From Alphaproteobacteria bacterium (GTDB lineage Bacteria; Pseudomonadota; Alphaproteobacteria; CAAGCB01; CAG-977), in NCBI GenBank assembly GCA_900768845.1, contig CAAGEK010000025.1, positions 1-64,000 on the forward strand: 64,000 bases of DNA, in the 5' to 3' direction. A program made the position numbers and the translations under genes. Positions 16,909 to 25,533 of the stretch are shown here, piece by piece; the stretch's first letter is position 1, and each line of letters begins with the position of its first letter. The notes under the pieces are model-generated. The model ran no database searches, had not been told where the DNA came from, and saw nothing but the letters and a program-made list of their open reading frames with translations.

Positions 16909-17882
16909 GGTTTTTTCCTTGTTTCAGGTTCACTTTCCTCTTCCGAGGACGACAATAGCAACCGTGCCAGAGAAACGGCGTTGATGGGGCAAAGGCCTCT
17001 GGCGACGTTGGGGCTCATGCTGGCTTCACAGATGGTCAGCCGTCCTCCCGCCGCCGCGGCAAGGACTCCGCCGAAGCGTCTGGCGGCGTCCAAACGCGTG
17101 GCCAACAGGTAAACGGCTCCGGCTTCGGCAAAGGATTCCGCCGTTTCCGAAGCTTCCACCGGATCGATCCCCGCGGGAACGGTCAAAACGGGCAATGCGT
17201 TCGACGCTTGCGCATACGAGGCCAGATAATCCATATCGTCGGGTTGAAACGGGTTCAGCCCCGGCATATCGATGAAAATCAAGTCACAGGTGCGACGCAA
17301 CGATTGGACATGGGAACGCAGATTGGAGGATGAACGCGCCTTTAACAGCGTCACATCCAAAATACTGGTGAACGCCGCCAGCTGTTCCGTCGCTCCGGCG
17401 CGGACGGAATCGGCGGCGATGATGCCGACTTTGCGTCCGGTCATACACGCTCGCGCCGCAAGTTTGGCTGTCGTGACCGTCTTTCCCGAACCCGCGGGTC
17501 CCGTTATCATAAACGCCTGTCCCTTCATCCGTTCGGGTAACAGATGGAAATCGAAAACCGTGTCCAAAGCCGTTGCAAATGCGACCAGCCGGTCTTTTTT
17601 TCCGGCTTCCCTGATATGCGACAAAATCCGTTCGGACAAAAGCTCCGGAAGTCCGTGATATGCCAGAGCGCGCCGGACGGCTTCCTGAATTTCCGTATGT
17701 TTCGGCGCGTTAAACGGGAAATCCTCGTCGGAAGCGGTTTCTTCGATCGCCGCGGTGACGCGGACGCCCGCGCCCGCCCCCAAACGCTGGGTGGAAATGA
17801 TGATCGCGCTTTCCCCCAGTTCCTGACGCACTTTGTCCATGGCTTCGGACATTGCAGAGGCGGTATACGTTTTTATTTTCAT
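16905..17882 (-). CDS. flhF: SRP-type GTPase FlhF
   Basis: Length 325 residues, short for FlhF. This signal-recognition-particle-like GTPase marks the cell pole and helps place the flagellar base. The N-terminus MKIKTYTASAMSEAMDKVRQ is typical. An N domain and a G domain follow, with the P-loop GPAGSGKTVTTAKLA and the AADSVRAGATEQL stretch. G3 reads DMPG rather than the usual DTAG, and G4 reads TRLDAA in place of TKLDE, so nucleotide handling may differ from model enzymes. Located between flhA and flhG in the operon. Confidence 0.92.
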   Translation of the reverse strand: MKIKTYTASAMSEAMDKVRQELGESAIIISTQRLGAGAGVRVTAAIEETASDEDFPFNAPKHTEIQEAVRRALAYHGLPELLSERILSHIREAGKKDRLVAFATALDTVFDFHLLPERMKGQAFMITGPAGSGKTVTTAKLAARACMTGRKVGIIAADSVRAGATEQLAAFTSILDVTLLKARSSSNLRSHVQSLRRTCDLIFIDMPGLNPFQPDDMDYLASYAQASNALPVLTVPAGIDPVEASETAESFAEAGAVYLLATRLDAARRFGGVLAAAAGGRLTICEASMSPNVARGLCPINAVSLARLLLSSSEEESEPETRKKP

Positions 17883-17914
17883 TCGGTCGTCCGTTTGTTC
17901 ATGAACGTTTATCC

Positions 17915-20035
17915 TTAAATCTGGCCTATCGTTCTGATTTTAGCCCTCGGATGAATTTCATTTTGAGATATTACCACAGTTACGGGGCGAAAGCGTTCAA
18001 TAATTGAACGGACATACGGCCTGATGGCGGGGCTGGTCAGCAAAACGGGGGATTCTCCGCGTTTTGCCAGCTCTTCAAAAACTTGACGGACGCGGTTGAT
18101 AAAGCGTTGGATATGCGACGGAGGCATGGAAAGCTGTTTTTCATCCCCGTTGCCCAGTAAAGACTCGGCAAACGCCTGTTCCCATTCGCCCGACAGCGTT
18201 ACCAGAGGGATGATCCCGTCCGATCCCGCGCACGCCGCGGAAATCTGGCGCGACAGGCGCGTTCTGGAATGTTCGGTAATCAGCATCAGGCTTTGAGTGA
18301 CGGTACAGGCTTCGGAAATGCCTTCCAAAATCGTGGGCAGGTCGCGAATCGAAACGCGTTCCTGCAACAGGTTTTGCAAAACGCGTTGAACGCCTCCGAC
18401 CGTGATGCGTTTGGGAATCAGCTCCGCCACGAGTTTTTGCTGATCCTTGTCCAGTTCGTCCAACAGCTTTTGCGTTTCCGTATAGGACAACAGCTCGGAC
18501 ATATTCATTTTAACCAGTTCGGTGATGTGCGTCGTGATGATGGTCGGCGGATCGACGACGGTATAACCGCGGAACATCGCGTCTTCGCGTGCCGTCAGGT
18601 CAATCCACATCGCAGGCAGACCGAACGTCGGTTCACGGGTTTTTTCGCCTTGCAAAGTGATTTCTTCGCCACGCGGATCCATGACCAGCAATTTGTTCGG
18701 GCGCAATTCCCCGCGTCCCGCTTCGGTTTCCTTGACATAAATGACATAAGTGTTCGGCGGCAGTTGCATATTGTCCTGAATACGCACCGAAGGCATGACA
18801 AATCCCATATCCAATGCCAAAGCACGCCTTAAAGCCTTTATCTGGTCGGTCAGACGGCGGTTCGACGTTTCGTTGATCAGGGAAAGAAGGCTGTACCCCA
18901 GTTCCAGACGCACCAAATCCATTTTTAAAACGCTGGAAATGGGTTCTTCGACAATCGGCGGCGGAGCGGGCGGTTCTTCCGCCATCTGACGTTCCACCTG
19001 TTCTTTGAGCTTTTCCTCCTGCCTGTCAAGGAAAACTGCCGCCGCACCGGTGATTGCGCTTAAAAGCAAAAAGGGAGCCCCCGGAGTCCCCGGAAGCAAA
19101 GCCAGCATACAGGCCAAAAAGGACGTCATCCCCAACGATTTCGGATAATGGGACAACTGGCCGAACAAAACTTTTTCCGTTCCGCCGGAAATGCCCGCTT
19201 TCGATACCATGATACCGGCGGCGACGGAAATGATCAGCGCGGGAATTTGTGATACCAACCCGTCGCCGACCGTCAATCGCATATAGGTGTCGGCGGCTTT
19301 CATGAACGGCATCTTCATTTGCAACATACCGATTAAAATGCCGGCGATGATGTTGATGGCCGTGATGATCAACCCCGCAATCGCATCTCCGCGCACGAAT
19401 TTTGACGCACCGTCCATCGCACCGTAAAAACTGCTTTCCTGAGAAAGTTCGTCACGACGCTTTCTGGCTTCGGCTTCATCAATCAGTCCCGAAGACAAAT
19501 CCGCGTCGATCGCCATTTGTTTTCCGGGCATGGCGTCCAACGCGAAACGGGCTGCGACTTCGGCGATGCGTCCCGAACCTTTGGTAATCACCATGAAATT
19601 GACCAGAACCAAGATGGCGAAAACAATGATTCCGATGACGAAATTGCCGCTCATGATGAAATTGCCGAACGCTTCGATAACGTGTCCGGCGGCGGCGGTT
19701 CCTTTATTGCCGTTTGCCAAAATCAAACGCGTCGAAGACAGGTTCAACGCCAGACGGTACACCGTGGAAATCAGCAAAATGAGGGGAAACGAGGTGAATT
19801 GAATCGGTTTTTCGATAAAAATCGACGTCATCAACACCAAAACCGAAAATGTCAAAGACAACGCCAGCGCAATATCCAACAACAAGGGCGGCAACGGCAA
19901 AATCAGGATGACCAGCATCAGGACAATGCCCAGAGCAAGGAAAATGTCTCCGCGTTTGCCGAAGGAGGAAAGCCCCTGTTTCAAAGCGGCGGATTTTGAT
20001 GCGGGTTGCGATGCCGGAACGGGTTGTTGCGCCAT
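17915..20035 (-). CDS. flhA: flagellar type III export protein FlhA
   Basis: Length 706 residues. FlhA is the large export-gate subunit of the flagellar type III secretion system. Its N-terminal half holds the expected multiple membrane segments (from LALGIVLMLVILILPLPPLLL onward). The conserved cytoplasmic loop has KGSGRIAEVAARFALDAMPGKQMAIDADL. The C-terminal half is the cytosolic domain that docks chaperones and substrates. Length and order are complete. It lies 9 bases downstream of flbD and 32 upstream of flhF. Confidence 0.97.
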   Translation of the reverse strand: MAQQPVPASQPASKSAALKQGLSSFGKRGDIFLALGIVLMLVILILPLPPLLLDIALALSLTFSVLVLMTSIFIEKPIQFTSFPLILLISTVYRLALNLSSTRLILANGNKGTAAAGHVIEAFGNFIMSGNFVIGIIVFAILVLVNFMVITKGSGRIAEVAARFALDAMPGKQMAIDADLSSGLIDEAEARKRRDELSQESSFYGAMDGASKFVRGDAIAGLIITAINIIAGILIGMLQMKMPFMKAADTYMRLTVGDGLVSQIPALIISVAAGIMVSKAGISGGTEKVLFGQLSHYPKSLGMTSFLACMLALLPGTPGAPFLLLSAITGAAAVFLDRQEEKLKEQVERQMAEEPPAPPPIVEEPISSVLKMDLVRLELGYSLLSLINETSNRRLTDQIKALRRALALDMGFVMPSVRIQDNMQLPPNTYVIYVKETEAGRGELRPNKLLVMDPRGEEITLQGEKTREPTFGLPAMWIDLTAREDAMFRGYTVVDPPTIITTHITELVKMNMSELLSYTETQKLLDELDKDQQKLVAELIPKRITVGGVQRVLQNLLQERVSIRDLPTILEGISEACTVTQSLMLITEHSRTRLSRQISAACAGSDGIIPLVTLSGEWEQAFAESLLGNGDEKQLSMPPSHIQRFINRVRQVFEELAKRGESPVLLTSPAIRPYVRSIIERFRPVTVVISQNEIHPRAKIRTIGQI

Positions 20036-20044
20036 TGGCCGTCC

Positions 20045-21376
20045 TTATCCGAAATCGTTGGGGGCGGGAGGCACTTCCGTACCTTCTTCCGAGTATTGTT
20101 TCAGCTTGTTGCGCAGGGTGCGGATGGATATGCCCAAAATGTTGGCGGCATGGGTTCTGTTGCCCAACGTGTGCTTTAACGTATCGATGATCAGGTTCTT
20201 TTCGACGTCGGCGACCGTGCGGCCGACCATGCCCGCAGTACCCGACAGAGCCGGATCGGAAGCGTTTTGATCGCCGGATTGTTCGGTCAGCATGACGGCG
20301 TCCGCGTCGATTTCATTTCCCGTTGACAGGATGACGGCGCGGTGAATTGTATTTTCCAGTTCGCGCACATTCCCCGGCCATGAATATGCCATCAACTTTT
20401 TCTGCGCTTCGGCGGAAACCGGTTTGACGGGAATGGCGTTCAAATCCGAATATTTGCGCACGAAAAATTCCGTCAACGGCAAAATGTCGCCTTTTCTGTC
20501 CCTCAGGGCGGGAATGGCGATGTTGACGACGTTCAAACGGAAATACAAATCTTCACGGAACAGCTTTTCCCTGACGGCTTCGTGCATATCCCTGTTTGAA
20601 GTCGCCAGAATGCGCACGTCGACGTTGACGGGGGCTTTGCCGCCGATGCGGTCGATTTGGCGTTCCTGAATGGCGCGCAACAGTTTCGCTTGCAACCGGA
20701 CGTCCATTTCCGTGATTTCATCCAACAGCAATGTCCCGCCGTTCGCTTCTTCAAACTTGCCGATGCGTCGGGCGACCGCGCCGGTGAACGCGCCTTTTTC
20801 ATAACCGAACAGTTCAGATTCCAAGAGGTTTTCGGGAATGGCCGCACAGTTGACGGCAATGAACGGTTCGGCGGAACGTTTGGAATTGGCGTGAATGTAT
20901 TTTGCAAAAACCTCCTTGCCCGTTCCCGATTCTCCCGTAATCAGGACGCTTGCCGCCGAAGGGGCGACCTGTTTCGCCAGTTTTAAAAGGCTTTCGGTGG
21001 CGGGATCTTTGAAAACGACTTGGGCGTTTTCCATGGAAACCGCACTGAGTACGGCTCCGATCAATTCCGCGTCCGGAGGCAGGGGGATGTATTCTTTCGC
21101 GCCGGCTTTGATGGCTTTGACGGCGGCTTTCGCATCGGCGGCGACGCCGCAGGCGACGACGGGAATGCTGATGCGTTCCTGATTCAGGCTTTCGACAAGG
21201 GAATAAATGTCCAAACGGACGTCCGCCATGATCAAATCCGCGCCGCGCCCCGAACGGAGCAGATCCAACGCCGCGTTTATATCGGGGGCGTGAATGACCG
21301 AACCGCCCTGTTTCGCAGCGATTTGCGCGGCGGATCCGATTTGACCGTCCATAGTTCCGATAAGCAGCAGACGCAT
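20045..21376 (-). CDS. flbD: sigma-54-dependent flagellar activator FlbD
   Basis: Length 443 residues. It has a receiver-like domain (1-115), an AAA+ sigma-54 activation domain (about 125-350) with Walker A GESGTGKE at 148-155 and the sigma-54 contact loop GAFTGA at 195-200, and a Fis-type HTH at the C-terminus (THAANILGISIRTLRNKL). The receiver keeps the Asp in MADV (52) but lacks the N-terminal acidic pair (LLIGTMDG) and the conserved Lys (YIPLP instead of K-P). This resembles FlbD of Caulobacter, which works without normal phosphorylation. Expected target in this window: the sigma-54 promoter of fliK-flgD-flgE at 34714. Confidence 0.93.
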   Translation of the reverse strand: MRLLLIGTMDGQIGSAAQIAAKQGGSVIHAPDINAALDLLRSGRGADLIMADVRLDIYSLVESLNQERISIPVVACGVAADAKAAVKAIKAGAKEYIPLPPDAELIGAVLSAVSMENAQVVFKDPATESLLKLAKQVAPSAASVLITGESGTGKEVFAKYIHANSKRSAEPFIAVNCAAIPENLLESELFGYEKGAFTGAVARRIGKFEEANGGTLLLDEITEMDVRLQAKLLRAIQERQIDRIGGKAPVNVDVRILATSNRDMHEAVREKLFREDLYFRLNVVNIAIPALRDRKGDILPLTEFFVRKYSDLNAIPVKPVSAEAQKKLMAYSWPGNVRELENTIHRAVILSTGNEIDADAVMLTEQSGDQNASDPALSGTAGMVGRTVADVEKNLIIDTLKHTLGNRTHAANILGISIRTLRNKLKQYSEEGTEVPPAPNDFG

Positions 21377-21406
21377 GATTTCCCCTTAAAAAGTCCGGCG
21401 GAAGCG

Positions 21407-21778
21407 TTAATTTCTTTCCGCTTTGATGATTTCCGTCATCGTTATGCCCAAACGGTCGTCGACGACGACGACTTCACCGCGTGCAACCAAGCGGTTGTTG
21501 ACGTAAATGTCAATGGCTTCGCCGATTTTGCGATCCAACTCGACAACCGCGCCGCGCCCCAGTTTTAACAGCTGGTGGACTTGCATTCTGGATTTTCCCA
21601 AAACGGCCGAAACCTGAACGGGAATGTCGTAAACGGCTTCCAATTCCGCGGAAGACTTCGGCTTTTCGGGGATTTCCTCGTTATAACGGCTTCCGCTTTG
21701 CGGATTGCGGGAAGGCGTACCGTTCGGATCCAGTTCGTTCAGGTTCAGTTCCGAATCACCCGTTGGTTTATCAGCCAT
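21407..21778 (-). CDS. fliN: flagellar motor switch protein FliN
   Basis: Length 123 residues. FliN forms part of the C-ring and binds FliH during export. After a polar N-terminus of about 45 residues, the SpoA (surface presentation of antigens) domain runs to the end, with DIPVQVSAVLGKSRM, LLKLGRGAVVELD and LVARGEVVVVDDRLGI. Its start overlaps the end of fliH by 8 bases. fliM is not in the window. Confidence 0.96.
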   Translation of the reverse strand: MADKPTGDSELNLNELDPNGTPSRNPQSGSRYNEEIPEKPKSSAELEAVYDIPVQVSAVLGKSRMQVHQLLKLGRGAVVELDRKIGEAIDIYVNNRLVARGEVVVVDDRLGITMTEIIKAERN

Positions 21779-22691
21779 TTTTTTCTCCTTCGTTCATCGA
21801 ATCGGACGGGATGTTGCGATATAATCTTAACAGTTCTTCCGTCTGATTCAAAACATCTTGAGTGTTTCTTTCCATTCCGCCGTTTTTCCATTCGATGCTG
21901 CAATCGCCAGACGCGATCGATTCATCCCTTAAAACGGTGATTTTTCCGGCATAAGCCGTTTTGACGACAAGTTGCGCAATATGTTTTTTTATAGGTTCCG
22001 CATCGGCGGGATTCAAGCGAATGATGATTTTGGCTTCTTCGGTCAGGAATTGGAAATTCTTTTCCAGCATTTCCCGCACTTCGTTGACGCCGCAGGATTT
22101 TCCCAATGCCGGAAAAGCCTTTTTACAAACGGCGAAAGCCAGTTCCGTCGCCGTGTCGAATGCGGTTTGAGCCGATTTTTTGCAATACGGTTCCAAATCT
22201 TTCAACAAACCGGAAATCCGTTCCAATACGTCCGTTTGATGTTTTTCGGCGGATTCCATGGCTTCTTTCCACGCGGCGTCCCTTCCTTCCTCGATGCCTT
22301 TTTGACGGCCTTCTTCAAACGCCACGGAACGGGCGGTTTCCATTTCTTCTTCCGTAAATCCGGCGACGACGGGGGGCGGTTCGCTTTCCTGTTGCGTTTC
22401 TTGCGCCGTTTCCGGATCGTTTCCCGTTTCCGAATCCGTTCCGTTACGGGCTTCCTTTAACAATTCTTCGGCGGCCGTTTCTATGTCCAACGTCAGAACC
22501 TGAGCGTTTAAAGAATCCAGTATTTCCGAAATGGAAGGGACGGGAGCCGGCACATCGGATCCTTCGGCGGTTTCGGAAGGGGCGGCGGAGGGCGAAACGG
22601 CGGGAGCGGGAGCGGAGGTTTCGGGCGCGAAATCGTCTTCTTCGGGCTCGTCAAACCGCCTGTCGAACATGAATTTGTATTCTTTCGCCAT
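21771..22691 (-). CDS. fliH: flagellar export regulator FliH
   Basis: Length 306 residues. FliH binds the export ATPase FliI and links it to FliN at the C-ring. The first about 120 residues are acidic and proline-rich and look disordered. The following part has the charged helix EEGRQKGIEEGRDAAWKEAMESAEK with glycine repeats, typical of FliH, then a C-terminal domain that binds FliI. Call rests on this pattern and on the position between fliG and fliN. fliI itself is not in the window. Confidence 0.85.
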   Translation of the reverse strand: MAKEYKFMFDRRFDEPEEDDFAPETSAPAPAVSPSAAPSETAEGSDVPAPVPSISEILDSLNAQVLTLDIETAAEELLKEARNGTDSETGNDPETAQETQQESEPPPVVAGFTEEEMETARSVAFEEGRQKGIEEGRDAAWKEAMESAEKHQTDVLERISGLLKDLEPYCKKSAQTAFDTATELAFAVCKKAFPALGKSCGVNEVREMLEKNFQFLTEEAKIIIRLNPADAEPIKKHIAQLVVKTAYAGKITVLRDESIASGDCSIEWKNGGMERNTQDVLNQTEELLRLYRNIPSDSMNEGEKNG

Positions 22692-22718
22692 ACTTCCCGC
22701 CTTTTAAAAACAAGCCGT

Positions 22719-23741
22719 TTAGTAAATCAGCTCGTCTTCGGAACCGCCTTCGGAAATCGTGATTTCACCGTTGTTCGCCAATTCCTTGGCCAGCTGGACG
22801 ACCATGGCCTGCGCTTCGTCGACGTCGCGCAAACGGACGGGGCCCATCGCTTCCATGTCTTCGCGCATCATCTTGCCCGCACGTTCGGACATATTTTTAA
22901 AGAACAAGTCTTTAATGACTTCCGACGCACCCTTTAAGGCAACGCCCAGTTTTTCCTTGTCGACGTTACGCAACAAAACCTGAATGCCCAAAGAATCCAG
23001 TCGGGTGAGGTCTTCAAACGTAAACATAAGGGATTTGATGCGTTCGGCGGATTCGCGGTTGCGTTCCTCCAAAGCGGCCATAAAGCGGCCTTCGGTGTTG
23101 CGATCCAAACTGTTGAAGATTTCCGCGATGAGTTCGTGGGAATCGCGGCGCGAAGAATGCGCCAGATTGTTCATGAATTCGGCACGCAAGGTTTGTTCCA
23201 CGCCGTCCAGAACGTCTTTTTGGATGGCTTCCATACGCAACAGGCGCATGATGACTTCCATCGCGAAAGATTCTGGCAGTAAAGCGATGACGCGGGCGGC
23301 GTGATCCGATTTGATTTTTGACAGGATGACCGCGACGGTTTGCGGATATTCGTTTTTCAAATAATTCGCCAGCACCTGTTCGTTGACGTTGCCCAGCTTG
23401 TCCCACATCGTCCGTCCCGCGGGGCCCCGTATTTCCTCCATGATGGCGGCGACGCGGTCTTTGCCCAACGATTTCATCAACAGGCGTTCGGTGCTTTCAT
23501 AATTGCCGATCAACCCGCCGGGGTTTGCGAACGCGTCGGCAAATTCAAGGAACAATTTTTCAACGGTTGCCGCGGGAATAACGCCCAAACCCGCCATAAT
23601 GACGGATATTTCGCGGATCTCGTCGTCTTCCATCAGGGAAAACAGCTTCGCCGTATGCTCTTCTTCCAGAGCCATCATCAAAATAGCCGCTTTTTGGGAT
23701 CCCGTCAGGTTGCGGTAGTCTTCAATCGCTGTAATCGCCAC
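22719..23741 (-). CDS. fliG: flagellar motor switch protein FliG
   Basis: Length 340 residues, as expected. FliG is the rotor protein that receives torque from the stator. N-terminal (LTGSQKAAILMMAL), middle (with EEIRGPAGRTMWDKLGNV, the EHPQ-type region here NEYPQTVAVIL) and C-terminal domains are all present. Charged residues of the torque helix are visible in the last 90 residues (DLTRLDSLGIQVLLRNVDKE). It lies 12 bases after fliF. Confidence 0.97.
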   Translation of the reverse strand: MAITAIEDYRNLTGSQKAAILMMALEEEHTAKLFSLMEDDEIREISVIMAGLGVIPAATVEKLFLEFADAFANPGGLIGNYESTERLLMKSLGKDRVAAIMEEIRGPAGRTMWDKLGNVNEQVLANYLKNEYPQTVAVILSKIKSDHAARVIALLPESFAMEVIMRLLRMEAIQKDVLDGVEQTLRAEFMNNLAHSSRRDSHELIAEIFNSLDRNTEGRFMAALEERNRESAERIKSLMFTFEDLTRLDSLGIQVLLRNVDKEKLGVALKGASEVIKDLFFKNMSERAGKMMREDMEAMGPVRLRDVDEAQAMVVQLAKELANNGEITISEGGSEDELIY

Positions 23742-23753
23742 GTCCGGACACTC

Positions 23754-25376
23754 CTATCGCTCGTCATAAAGCCAGTTGCGGATGATGTTGACCGCTTCTT
23801 CGGGATGCTGTTCGATAATCTCCCCTATTTTTTTGACGGAAGACGCTTTGACGCGCCCCTCCACGCGGGCGATGTCGATCAGCTCTTCTATTTGTGCCGC
23901 CGTTCCTCCGCTGACAACGTCCATATCCGGACCCGTCAGCTGGGGAGGCATTCCGTTTTGTGCCGGCATGAGCAAATTCTCCTCTTCTTCGATGTCGGTC
24001 GGTTCAAACGCTTTGACAATCAAGGGGCGAACCACCAGTAAAATGACCAGAACGGCAACCAAGGCCACGCCCAGCCCTTCGACCATTTTTATGACTTCCT
24101 GCTTTGTAAAGCCCATGAACAGGATGGGATCGTCAGCCCTGAGCAGGTCTTCGGGGTTGAAAAAAGGCAGGTTGACGACTTCGATCGTGTCGCCGCGGTT
24201 GGCGTCGTATCCGACGGCGGAACGCACCAACGCCGCCAGCAAATCCATTTCCCGTTCCGTCCTCGGCGTGTATTCGCGTGTTCCGTTCGGCAGGGTGCGA
24301 TACGTTCCGTCAATGATGACGGCGGCGGAAATGCGTTTGATGACGCCGTTTTTGCGCGTTTGGCTGATGACTTGTTTGGATATTTCGTAGTTGACGGTTT
24401 CCTCCGTCCGATTCGCTTGGGACGTGACCTGATTGGCGTTTTTGACCTCGGCGTCCGGCAGGTTCTGTTCAACGCTGACGATCGGTTCCTTTTCGTCGGT
24501 TTTCGAGTTTTCTTCAATCGTTGTCGAAGAGCGCAAAACCTGCGTTTCGGGATCGAACAGTTCCTTGTTGACGACGACTTGGTCGAAATCCATTTCCAAA
24601 GCGATATTGACGCGAACCTTGTCATGTCCGACGGATTTTTCCAACAATTCCTGAACCGCACGCGTCAGGCGTTGTTCCTGATCCCTGCGCATTTCCTCGT
24701 TGGTCGACATCGTGCGTTGTTCTTCGGAAACGTATTCCTTGGTCAGCAAGGCTCCGCGGGTGTCCAAAATGGACACGTTTTGCACGTCCATTTTCGGTAC
24801 GGCCGCGGCGACCAGACGCTGGACGCCTTCAACCTGTTTCGCGGTCAGGTTTTTCTTGTCTTCCATTTTGATGATGACCGACGCCGAGGGTTTTTGTTCT
24901 TCGCGGGAAAACATCTCGCGTTTGGGCAGAACCAGATGGACGCGGGCGGCCTTGACATGATCGATGGCCTTGATCGTTCTGGCCAGTTCGCCTTCCAAAG
25001 CGCGCAACATCTGCAGGTTCATGACTTCGTGGCCGATGCCGGGGGATTGCGTCTTGTCAAACAATTCGTATCCGACGACGCTTCCCGCGCCGGCGGTTTC
25101 GGCCAGCTGAACGCGCAATTTCAGGACTTCGCCGACGGGAACCTGAATTTCCGTGCCGTTTTTAAACAGCTTGTACGGCACGTTTTGTTCGTCCAGCCTT
25201 TCGATGATTTTTTTCGCTTCGGCGGGTTCCAGTTCGTTGAACAGGACGCCCGTTTCCGTGCCGCCCAGCCGTGTCGCCAGATAAATCAGAAAGCCCATCA
25301 GGAAAACGGCGATGCCGCCCATGGCTGCAAGGCGGGCGGTTCCAAGGCTTTTTAACGTTTGTATCAGCGAAATCAC
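23754..25376 (-). CDS. fliF: flagellar MS-ring protein FliF
   Basis: Length 540 residues. FliF builds the MS-ring in the inner membrane on which the flagellum starts. Two membrane segments flank the periplasmic ring-building domains (MGGIAVFLMGFLIYLATRL near the N-terminus; GLGVALVAVLVILLVVRPLIV near residue 445). The YscJ/FliF domain contains NVPYKLFKNGTEIQVP and the KAARVHLVLPKREMF stretch. The cytoplasmic C-terminal tail that binds FliG ends in IIEQHPEEAVNIIRNWL. First gene of the operon. Confidence 0.97.
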   Translation of the reverse strand: MISLIQTLKSLGTARLAAMGGIAVFLMGFLIYLATRLGGTETGVLFNELEPAEAKKIIERLDEQNVPYKLFKNGTEIQVPVGEVLKLRVQLAETAGAGSVVGYELFDKTQSPGIGHEVMNLQMLRALEGELARTIKAIDHVKAARVHLVLPKREMFSREEQKPSASVIIKMEDKKNLTAKQVEGVQRLVAAAVPKMDVQNVSILDTRGALLTKEYVSEEQRTMSTNEEMRRDQEQRLTRAVQELLEKSVGHDKVRVNIALEMDFDQVVVNKELFDPETQVLRSSTTIEENSKTDEKEPIVSVEQNLPDAEVKNANQVTSQANRTEETVNYEISKQVISQTRKNGVIKRISAAVIIDGTYRTLPNGTREYTPRTEREMDLLAALVRSAVGYDANRGDTIEVVNLPFFNPEDLLRADDPILFMGFTKQEVIKMVEGLGVALVAVLVILLVVRPLIVKAFEPTDIEEEENLLMPAQNGMPPQLTGPDMDVVSGGTAAQIEELIDIARVEGRVKASSVKKIGEIIEQHPEEAVNIIRNWLYDER

Positions 25377-25533
25377 GACAATCTTCCCGATTTTGTATAT
25401 AAATCAGCAAATCATACCAGAATCTTAAAAAATGAACATAAAAAAACGGTTAATAAGTAAAGATTTTGTAAAATTTAACGGCTTGACTTTCATTTCGGTT
25501 GTATGTTTGAAAACGACCGTACATAATGACGGG
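25377..25533. promoter_or_regulatory. divergent control region, fliF operon and radical SAM cluster
   Basis: An AT-rich gap of 157 bases. On the minus strand TGGTATGAT (25411-25419) is a plausible extended -10 box for fliF. GTTAA and TTAAC half-sites form a loose inverted repeat between about 25447 and 25482. TTAA-containing sites are the type bound by CtrA in this class, but the spacing does not match its usual form. No sigma-54 site with the right spacing was found ahead of fliF. Confidence 0.35.

Noticed and set aside
25411..25424. Sigma-54 promoter ahead of fliF
   Set aside because: GG and GC are eight bases apart, not ten; the same text is better read as an extended -10 box.
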